Notes under the pieces: generated by a model | The model's input: only the letters and a program-made list of their open reading frames with translations | The model's database searches: none | Told to the model about the DNA's origin: nothing | Assembly (NCBI RefSeq): GCF_019703515.2 | Contig: NC_059362.1 | Coordinates: 43,329,826 to 43,393,825, forward strand | Source of the DNA: Myxocyprinus asiaticus | Lineage: Eukaryota > Chordata > Actinopteri > Cypriniformes > Catostomidae | DNA: 64,000 nucleotides | Direction: 5' to 3' | Program-made: the position numbers and the translations under genes | Shown: positions 55,440 to 64,000 of the stretch, one piece after another | How the letters are laid out: each line of letters starts with the position of its first letter | Position numbering within the stretch: the stretch's first letter is position 1

Positions 55440-56568
55440 CAGTGTTGGGGGTAACATGATAAAAGTAACGTGTGTTATGTAATCAGATTACTTTTTTCGA
55501 GTAACGAGTAAAGTAACGCAATATTTTTTATTTTAGATCATAATATCGTAGATACTTTTTAAATAAAGTAACGCGTTGCTTTTGTATACCTCTACTGTCC
55601 CTGTATTGCGAGAAATCAGGAGTAAAATTGTGCAAACTTCAGGGAGGAGACGTAGTGCATGATTGTATTTCTATAGAGTGTGAGGCCAGAGACTATTTAG
55701 CGGAGAGAGACAAGTCACTTCTATTTAAATGAATGGGAGAAATTGGAACGCCCAACCAAGAAGCTCTAGCACCCAACAGTCAATGGATGTAGAAAGGAAG
55801 TCCCGCCTTTCAGGTAAAAGAGCCAATCACCTTTTAGATACAGACATCGCCTTTCAGCTAACGTGCATGCGCATTTTGTGTTTTAAAGTAATATGAGGTC
55901 AACATTCGGTTGAGTGAAAAACGATTGATTCATGTGTTAATACACACTGCATTAAAAAATCAGTAAACGCATTTAGGCAGAGGGATTATAAGACTAGTCT
56001 TCCACTGGCCATGACATGATGCACAGGGTGAAATACTCGCTCAATTCACTGACTTATGCAGCTAAACTGCTCTGTGTTAGAGCTCCCCTTAACTGGGAGA
56101 ATGGGATGAGAAAAGCTGACTCTGGATCAGTGGCTCCGAGCAACATTCTACATCGATTGAGTATGCAGACAAAATGTCTTGGTTTCTAAAAAAGATTCTA
56201 CATTTTTGTTTTATAATATACAAGTAGTTTGATTCATGAGATGTTTTTGGTAGCATTGGATTTTGGTAGCATTAAAAATGAATCCATTCAAATTGTATCA
56301 AAATGCACCTTTGAAGTCGTGGCATCTGTTCACACTGTGGATCAACTCAAAACAAGTGTGCACTGAGTGAAAAATATTTATTTATTCATCAGACTTATTC
56401 CTTGAACATGTTAGGGAGACTATTTCATAGTTTAGGAGCAAAATAGGAAAAGGATCTACCTCCTTTTGTGGATTTTGATATTCTAGGAATTATTAACAAG
56501 CCAGAATTTTGTGATCGTAATGAACTTGATGGAATTTAGTGCATAAAAAGTAACCTTACCCAACACTA
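55440..56568. mobile_element. hAT-like element, family J, with 8-bp target duplication
   Basis: ATAGCCAG at 55432-55439 and 56569-56576. The left end CAGTGTTGGGGGTAACATG and the right end on the minus strand TAGTGTTGGGTAAGGTTAC are inverted, with repeated AAGTAACGCG/GAGTAACG text at the left as in known fish hAT-type repeats. It contains a family C fragment. No transposase frame seen. Confidence 0.9.
55688..55903. repeat. Repeat family C, copy 4 (internally deleted)
   Basis: Begins AGAGACTATTTAGCGGAGAG and continues through AATGGGAGAAATTGGAACGCC to GCATGCGCATTTTGTG..ATATGAGGTCAA, lacking the right third of copy 2. It lies inside family J. Confidence 0.75.
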
Positions 56569-56652
56569 ATAGCCAGTTATTTTGTCTGTTTTGTTCCACT
56601 AATAACAATTGTTCTCAACGAAGCCAAAGCAGGATCAATTGTTGCATATGCA

Positions 56653-56730
56653 AGTCAAGTCATTTTTATTTGTATAGCGCTTTTCACAACGCACATCGTT
56701 TCAAAGTAGCTTTACAGGAAATCATGCATA
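56653..56730. repeat. Retroposon-tail-like fragment
   Basis: CAAGTCATTTTTATTTGTATAGCGC followed by TTTCAAAGTAGCTTTACAGG is a widely dispersed fish repeat motif of probable retroposon origin. A weaker relative is at 58230-58262 (TTTATTTTGTATAGCACC). Classification uncertain. Confidence 0.4.
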
Positions 56731-57484
56731 AAAAACGAATAATAATTAAACCGTAATATCTATAATGTCTTACAGTGATCATTGTGTAGTTTGTAGAGCA
56801 ACGGACAAACTTACAGCCTATCTGGAACGCAACAAACACACACAAGTGGAGTGATACAATCAGTAAATCATCCATAAATACAAGCAATCTTAGAACGCTG
56901 CTTGTCCAATCAGTTAAGAGAACCAGAACTAACTGTTGCATAAAAAATTTACATACATTGGAATGAGAGTGACAGACAGAATGAGAAAGGTAGATGGTTG
57001 CCCTCAGGACTTTGTGTTTGTGTTGTACAGTCATTTACTTTTTACGGGTTTTCAATGCAATCTTTTCTTCCATCTGTATAAACTGATCAAAGACACATTC
57101 TGTGTGATATTACAGCGGAGGGAGTTTGTGTGTGGGAGAGAGAGACTGTAAATGCAATTGGTATGAAGACGGCTGTGATGTTGATTTGATAGAAATAAAG
57201 AGTTGATTTTGTAAGGAAATGTAATGCATATAAGACTGACTGACTGATAGAGTGAAATGACAGTCTACATGACTGAACCTGTAATGTTTAATTCTCTCTC
57301 TCTCGCTGTCTCTCTCTCTCGACAAGCTTTGTAAGTTAGATTTGATTTGTTGTGTGTGTGTATTAGATTTTATTAAACCTTCTCCCAGTTCCTACATTCA
57401 TATCACTGTCACTCACATTCCTCAGGCTAAAGAAAGTATTATTACTCATCCATCTGTATCTTTCTCTGTCTCTCTCCTTTTGCT

Positions 57485-57487
<3 letters not shown>

Positions 57488-57534
<47 letters not shown>

Positions 57535-57550
57535 TTCTCTCTCTCTCTCT
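57488..57550. repeat. (CT)n microsatellite
   Basis: About 30 CT units with a few G or T interruptions; a shorter (CT)n run is at 57292-57320. Open frames on both strands here are repeat artefacts. Confidence 0.95.
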
Positions 57551-57798
57551 GTAACATCTGTTGAATTAAAGGAAGTGATCGTTATCACATTATTACATTT
57601 TTTCTTTTGCAAAGGCAGGTGTGTGTGTTTGTGTGTGACAGTAAAGTCATGAGAGCTGAAGGGTGTCACAGAATCCAAATCTAAATAACCTTTACAGTCA
57701 TGCAAAACACTTCAGCAAAACACCAAATCAGAATAGACAGCTGTAGAATTGTTTTTTTTATGTATTTATTTTTTATTAGAAAATATACTAGGCATAAA

Positions 57799-58075
57799 AG
57801 GAATAGTTCACCAAAAAGTTTAAATTCTTGGCTCTGTTTTCACGACTGCACTAAGTGCAGCGACTGTGCGCTAGGTCTTCTCCTATTTTTGTTTAAATGA
57901 TTAATTAATTAAAAAGCAATTTCCGTACCGGTGCAAACCGCAAGTGGGCGTGGGTGGGAGTATTTGTGCTATCTGTAGGTGTATTGTATGTTAATGAAGT
58001 GACGTAAAGCGCAAATTTACCTGAGAAATAGGTCATTGCGCTTAGAAGTTTGAGAACCACGTCTAATCTCGTTGC
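57799..58075. repeat. MITE A left end adjoining a family F-like fragment
   Basis: AGGAATAGTTCACCAAAAAG is a family A left terminus (copy 7). It runs straight into GTGCAGCGACTGTGCGCTAGG ... CGCAAATTTACC ... TCATTGCGCTTAG, which resembles family F text. One element seems inserted into the other, leaving only the end of A. Confidence 0.5.
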
Positions 58076-58196
58076 AAAAAGTCTATACTCAGTTCCTGCA
58101 TTTGCAGTTTCGGGATTCCCCCTGCAGATGATATCAAAGAGCTATCGTTCACTTTTAATACTGGCCATGGTATTGTGTCTCAGTAGATCAAAATGA

Positions 58197-58229
58197 TTAA
58201 TAATAATAATATTAATAATAATAATAAAT
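58197..58229. repeat. (AAT)n microsatellite
   Basis: About ten AAT units with one interruption. Confidence 0.9.
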
Positions 58230-58669
58230 GTTTATTTTGTATAGCACCTTTCCAAAGTTTAAAGACAGAAATGAAATATAAATCATTAACCTAACGTTGT
58301 ATTTTGGCTTCACTATACGCAACGCATAATTTAAATTAATTTAAACTGACTGTTCAGGAGACTCTGTGCTGTCAGTAAAGGGTTACATTTTCAAAAAACA
58401 GAGTCATGTGACAAAACAACATGGCGCTGACCACAGCGGAGTTTGTCTTTGTGAGAAACGCCAACAAAACTATACCTGGTAAAAACCTAATTAAGTTTTT
58501 ACATTGAAACCTGTTTGAGTCAAAAGATTAGAGTCTCTAGTTTCGTCTGATATGCCATTTTTTATAGATTTATCGCAAAACGCCACACTGCTAAACATAA
58601 TGTACACTAATGTGTACTTTAGCACATTTTTTCCTTAGAAATCCTATATTTACTGTGCATTATCACATA

Positions 58670-59377
58670 AGCTATGTTTCCATCCAAGTTGCAAATTTAA
58701 TTTATGCAAAAAACCATATAACAATGTATGAATAAAGCCACGTTTCCATCCAAGGGTGTTCAAAAGGATGAAAATCGTCACTTCTGGAAAAATGGTTGCC
58801 ACTGTAAGTGTTTTATTAATAAAATACTGGCGGTTTAGAGCACACAGATAAAACACTGTAAAGAACTCATGTTTGGGAGTGACAGCGTGTCACACACTTC
58901 TGGAAATGCTATATATGTGCGTACATCCATCCTTATGACTATACCGTGCGGATCTAAAAGATATTTTTCAAAAGTGTCAATAAATCTATTCCGTACAGTT
59001 CAAGTTTGTTTTGGACTTATTTGCTCTGTAAACTCTTTGTAGGCTTTGTATTTTCTAGATGACCAGAGCAACATTTCAGATGCGATGATTGGACCACTGG
59101 TTAGTCCAGTAATGAACAAGTTTTTCAGTCACATGAACTTTTTGATGTGCATCTTTTATTCCTAACAAATTCAATAGGAGTTTATTCGGTAAATGTGTTT
59201 ACATCATAGTTTATGCGCATTTCTTGTTATCGAATTAAAAATGTATCCACCTCAAGCGACCGTATGCATTTTTTAATGCGTATTTTGGAGATTTGTTCGC
59301 ACATTGGTGTTTCCATCCAGCAGTTTTAATGCATTATCCCAAAATGTGCATAAAAAAATGTTGATGGAAACATAGCT
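58670..59377. mobile_element. TIR repeat, family K
   Basis: Left end AGCTATGTTTCCATCCAA and right end GATGGAAACATAGCT are perfect inverted repeats over ~15 bp. Internal copies ACGTTTCCATCCAAGG (58740) and GGTGTTTCCATCCAGC (59306) repeat the terminal motif. No ORF; target duplication not found. Confidence 0.75.
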
Positions 59378-59921
59378 ATTGAGAATCATTGGGTTCATCC
59401 AAAAGCTTATAAATGTGGCTTTCAGCTTTATATGGAGTAAGGATGAAATAAGGTGCATTTCAAACTGTTCAGAGAAAAGTGCAGAAAGACCGCACACTGG
59501 AGGTTAGGTCATTCACTTAAAAAGGGAGCAAGCGAGCATCCTATAGCTCTAAAATCAGTTTCAGGCTGCAGATGATGTTTAGACCACTCAACATGTTTGA
59601 CAGACATGGGACAATGATAATCAGTACATAGATTCAGAATTTATAATGTATCATTTTATTTTAACATGGTTGGGAGTGATTGGATGATGATGTCCATTAC
59701 TTTGAATCAGAATTAATTATGCTAATGTCTGATGTAATGTCTGTAACATCTCAAAAAGATGAATAACAAACACTCCTGGAAACATAATAAACAATAATAA
59801 AAAATTAATAATAAATCTGACTTTCTATAGTTTGGTATTATTTAACATTTCACAACTTAGTCCCGCTGCCCACATATGTTGCCATTAATTTGTAGGAAAA
59901 CTACTAGGGCACTAACTGCTA

Positions 59922-59925
<4 letters not shown>

Positions 59926-59953
<28 letters not shown>
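59926..59953. repeat. Poly(T) tract
   Basis: 28 T residues. Confidence 0.95.
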
Positions 59954-60319
59954 GGCATGTATCTTAGGGGCTACTAGTTATAAATCAAAAAAGAGAAATG
60001 GAAAATGCAGACAGCAGGTTAAACAGGGAAACATATAACAAATAAACATTACAAAACAATGAACAATGGTAGAAGCAAAGCATATTTCAAGCAGGTGTGA
60101 CTGCTTTGTCAGTTCCAGAGAGGATACACATACATTGCGGTCTGGAGCAGTGCAGACAACAGTACAGTCACATGCAGGAGATGCATTGCATACAGCCCAT
60201 TAACACTACCGAATTCTTATGAATGGGCTGTCTTCATTAATATTGTCATTGCTTGACATGAAATGGAATAATAATAGGACGCAGATGGTGCAATAACCGT
60301 AGAAAAACCTCTGAATTAA

Positions 60320-60502
60320 ATTGCATTTGACCCAGCCCATTAGCGCTTTGCACGTGCGTTTTCGCCAACACACTTATGCCTAGATTTAGCACATGCTTGC
60401 ACGAAAATGTAAAAATTTCATGGCCGTGCCCACTGACTTTGTACATATGACGTATCGCATAGAACTGTGCTTAATGCATGGCACTCTTAAAATAGGGCCC
60501 TA
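60320..60502 (-). repeat. Repeat family F, copy 2, inverted fragment
   Basis: TTTCATGGCCGTGCCCACTGAC and CTCTTAAAATAGGGCCCTA match 38615-38720 on the opposite strand. Confidence 0.65.
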
Positions 60503-60895
60503 TGTCATTTTTTCTTCTGCAGAACACAACGCATTGACGTGAGAACTTGTAAGAACTTCCCATGTTTAGCACTAAAAACAACACATGACAGCGGGAGCCT
60601 CTAATGATTTTCACTGGAAAATGACTTTGTGTTGTTTCTCAACAAAACCTGTTGTATGCCATCAGAAGACTTGGAATGTGATGCACAAGCTGTATGGACT
60701 ATTTTTGAATACTTTTGGGTGCTTTTTAAGCTTTAAAGTGACTCGCTATCAACTGCCAATGAGAAGACAGACTGGGATATTGATAATGTTTTCTTTTCTG
60801 TTCCACATTAGAAAGAAAGACATATGGGTTTAGACCAACATAAGGGTGAGTAAATTATATCAGATTTTTTTTTGTTGTTGAGTGAACTATGTAAA
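60503..60895. mobile_element. MITE family A, copy 8 (left end missing)
   Basis: TTCTTCTGCAGAACACAA, then CAGAAGACTTGGAATGTGATGC as in the 63690 copy, ending AAGGGTGAGTAAATTATATC..GAGTGAACTATGTAAAGG. It directly abuts family F copy 2. Confidence 0.65.
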
Positions 60896-61928
60896 GGATA
60901 CATACATGTACAGTATATTCTGTTGTAATGCACAATGGCTCCAAAAATTATTTGGACACTTAAGCCACACTTGTATTAGATAACAACATATTAAACCAAG
61001 TGGCATTTGGAAGCAAATTATGCTAGACCTTGGTTTAATCAATTGGGAATTGACTGGAACATAAGAAGTGGATTATTTCATAATGATTGTGGATGATTCC
61101 AGTGGAATGAGAACAAAATGCGAGTTTGCAGTTAACTTAAGCAGTCTTAATCAGCCAAAAATGAAAGGCATTTCAGAGGCGGAGCTATTTTTTATTTATT
61201 TATTTATTTTTTGCTAAAAGGCAAACACTTTTTATTTATATATATATATATATGAAAAATAACGATATATATATTGAATTTAAAGTAAACACGATACATT
61301 TTTTATTTATTTCGTTAGTCACTCTGTCTCTGTCTCTCTATTTTCTGCCTGTGCGCAGATTCTTCCACCAACAAAAGGAGGAAAAACTCCCTAAGGGTGT
61401 TTGAGTCCGAGCAACACAATGCAGCTTTCACTCTTCCTAACGTTAAAAATCTTTCCTCATGTTTTATTTCAGAAAGATATTGAGGGACCCCAGCAGTCAG
61501 TAAAATGTGTTTGTTTGTACTGTAGAAAAATATATTCGTTGTACTTGGTCTTTAGTGACAAGGAATCTTTCCCGCCTCTTACACAACTGCATCCTGGGAT
61601 TTGTGTGTCCTGTGGCAGTTAAGGAAATTACTCCGCATCTGTCTTTTATCAGCCCCCCTCCACCCCTATATTTCCCCCACACTGACTGCTCAGTACTTCA
61701 CTTTCTTTGGTAAAAATAGAGATTTACAGGAAATCTGTGCTGGACCCACTGAACTGGATTTTAACCATTTTCAGAATTGACAAACTTCCCAAAGCACCCA
61801 GAATTTTAGTGTAAAGATGTGACTAATATAAAACGGCAAATGATGGACATGTGTGCATTATTTTGTAATTGTATTTCCCTAAGTAGCCTTGGGCACAGAG
61901 GTTTAGATAGTAGCCTCTAAATCATCAG
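60896..61928. other. Intergenic, no gene
   Basis: Includes a short TA tract (61239-61253) and GCATCCTGGGATTTGT (61589-61604), which on the minus strand resembles a ZNF143-type motif. The open frames at 61401-61713 on both strands have no domains. Confidence 0.4.
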
Positions 61929-61963
61929 TCTCTCTCTCTTTCTCTCTCTCACTCACTCACTCA

Positions 61964-61995
<32 letters not shown>
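61929..61995. repeat. (TC)n(ACTC)n(AC)n compound microsatellite
   Basis: TC units, then four ACTC tetramers, then about 14 AC units. Confidence 0.95.
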
Positions 61996-61998
<3 letters not shown>

Positions 61999-62937
61999 AT
62001 CTGCCGTCTCACTATTCGGATGACAAAAGATAATGACACGCCTATTAGAACCTTGATGTAGCCCTGAGGCTCACCCCCGGCCATGAGAGAGAGACAGACC
62101 GAGAGAGCAGATCACAGAATAAAGAAAGAAAGTGTGTGTTATTGAGTGTGTTGTTGGTTGTCTGATCAATAATCACTCTTTTCTGTGGTGTCGCAAATAA
62201 GCACACATACTGACCAAGACCTTTCATTTATGCACATTTACATATACGCTGATAACTACCAAAAATCAGCTATTTCAAAAAATCCAACAATGCAAGAGAG
62301 ATTTGAAATCATTGTATTCTTCTCTCTACTTTTAATGTCATAACATAAACAATCATGTGCACTACACTTGCACACATTGGAAAAGCCGGTCACAGTGGAA
62401 TCAGAAACAGTAGGTTGACTTTTTTTTTTAATTGGTCTGAGCTTCCAAAATTCGAAACACTGCCATTAGTGGCAAAAGCGGTAAGTATTGTTGGGCATAT
62501 GGGTGCGTGTGAGCTCCATTTTCCGAGTTGTAAAGCGAATTGGTTTTAGCAGTACAGGATGTAATGCAGTGAAGAGGAATGCATATTTTACAAACTGTAC
62601 CCCCCTAACCCGAACCCCAAACCTAAACCTTACTATCTAAATTACCTAAACCTGCAGCCTTCCAATCACGCTCGTCACTGATTATGCAAACGCAAATACT
62701 TCCCGGCTTCAACGTGGGATCCGAAAGCGGGTCTCCCACACTGCTGACATAACATGCTACCGGTCACTGCACAAGGTAGACCGACTTTCCGTGTGATCAT
62801 TTTGCTACGTGCAATGCGAAATCGGGGTAGTGGGAAAAAAACCAGTGTGCTGATCGGTTTTCGCTTAAACGGTTTATGACCTTATCTCAATAAAGGAACT
62901 GCATTTAAGGTATTTACATGACCACACGTTGGATTGT
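61996..62937. other. Intergenic; possible repeat fragment
   Basis: 62590-62640 has CCCCTAACCCGAACCCCAAA, the telomere-like text found in fish DNA repeats. No gene or defined element. Confidence 0.4.
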
Positions 62938-63490
62938 TAAAGGAATATTTTGGGTTCAACACAAATCAAGCTCAGTCGACAGCATTTGTGGCATAATGCT
63001 GATTACCACAAAAAAATATTTTGACTCGTTCCTCCTTTTCTTTTAAAAAAGTAAAAATCGAGGTTACAGTGAGGCACTTACAATGGAAGTGAATGGAGCC
63101 AATTTTTGTAGGGTTTAAAGGCAGAAATGTGAAGCTTATAATTTTTTTTTATTTTTTTATTCTTCTGTTAAAATGTACAGTATGTATTATTTAAGCTGTA
63201 AAGTTGTTTAAATTGACGTTTTTGCAGCGGACTATTAAATTACTGGGATTACATAGTTTATGGAGTTACGTCTTCATGGCAATGAAGTAGTAAAATTGGA
63301 TATACATTTACACAGAAAAGGTTAGTAAGTGATTTTTATCACATTAAAATCATGTTAGCACACATATTCTTTACATCTTGTGGTCATTGTAATGTTTACA
63401 GTTGGCCCCATTCACTTTCATTTTAAGTGCCTCACTGTAACCTCGATTTTTATTTTTTATTTTTTTTAAGAAAATGAGGGATGAGTCGAA
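62938..63490. mobile_element. MITE family B, copy 5 (right end missing)
   Basis: AAAGGAATATTTTGGGTTCA at the left, then GAGGCACTTACAATGGAAGTG and, inverted, CATTTTAAGTGCCTCACTG. The right TIR is absent after GATGAGTCGAAATTATT. Confidence 0.85.
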
Positions 63491-63689
63491 ATTATTTAAT
63501 AATATTACATTAAAAATATAATTTAACAGGTCGGGGGATGTCCCCTAAGGCAGGTTTAACTTTTGGGTATCTCCAAGCTATAGGTATATGTAAACACACA
63601 AATAAATAGAGGTAAAACATTTTTTAGCATAGTTTCCACATTTGAGCATCATTTTAGCCTAATCATTGCAAAATGACAGTGTCACGCAT

Positions 63690-63890
63690 GCTCATGCAAG
63701 AACTTGCATTGTTTAGCACTAAAAACATGAACGCACAATGGACGCCCAACCCTTTTCACTGAAAAAATGACAAATTTCTCTTGTTTCTCACCAAAACCTA
63801 TCGTATGCCTTCAGAAGACTTGGAATATGATGCAGTATTCTCATGGACTACTTTTATAATACTTTTGGGTGCTTTTATAATCTTGGTTAA
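63690..63890. mobile_element. MITE family A fragment, copy 9
   Basis: AGAAGACTTGGAATATGATGCAG and CTACTTTTATAATACTTTTGGG match the interior of copy 8 at 60663-60720. Termini not seen. Confidence 0.55.
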
Positions 63891-64000
63891 TGTTAATTTA
63901 TGAAAATACAATTGTTCATTGTTAGTTCATGTTACTTCATAATGTATTAACTAATGTTGAAGTATATATCTTTACATTTTTAAAATGTATTATTATATGG

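Noticed and set aside
57342..57705. Open frames of Ser-Leu or Arg-Glu repeats
   Set aside because: Translations of the CT microsatellite.

Overview
This window is vertebrate nuclear DNA, almost certainly from a cypriniform (carp- or zebrafish-like) fish. It is AT-rich and dense in dinucleotide microsatellites. It is filled with short terminal-inverted-repeat (TIR) transposons, Tc1-like elements and tRNA-derived SINEs of the kind common in cyprinids. Only one host gene fragment is visible: the last coding exon of lin28b (2460-2751, + strand). Its upstream exons, which carry the cold-shock domain, must lie before the window.

Region by region. 1-2459 is the last intron of lin28b, with a foldback repeat, a MITE and a duplicated 98-bp block. 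2460-2751 is the exon, with two intact CCHC zinc knuckles and a stop codon. 2752 to about 9.75 kb is probably a long 3' UTR: it holds let-7 seed matches at 2838, 8071 and 8222 and a miR-125 (lin-4) 8-mer at 7954, which fits the known lin28/let-7/miR-125 circuit, plus three MITE insertions. From about 9.75 kb to the end I find no convincing host exon.

The remaining 54 kb is a stratified transposon landscape. At 10.4-11.8 kb a truncated Tc1-like element is followed by a SINE. At 17.6-21.05 kb a Tc1-like element sits in a hAT-like repeat, next to a MITE invaded by a tandem compound MITE. At 22.7-26.3 kb several MITEs abut and nest. At 27.6-32.4 kb a five-element nest holds two copies of one Tc1-like family; the younger copy keeps a DD37E-spaced transposase with two in-frame stops. 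At 34.9-38.6 kb a hAT-like element (8-bp target duplication) is interrupted by a complete 2-kb LTR element (5-bp target duplication). That LTR element has a Gag-like ORF with tandem repeats and no pol. At 48.3-50.1 kb a piggyBac-like TTAA element precedes a repeat split by a second SINE. At 54.7-56.6 kb there are two hAT-like elements with perfect 8-bp duplications. Stretches at 11.8-13.4, 32.4-34.3, 41-43.6, 50.1-52.2 and 61-62.9 kb look mostly single-copy and show nothing I can name.

Repeat families are labelled A to Q here for convenience only; these are not database names. Family relations were inferred from matches between copies inside the window and from general knowledge of fish transposons. 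No search was run.
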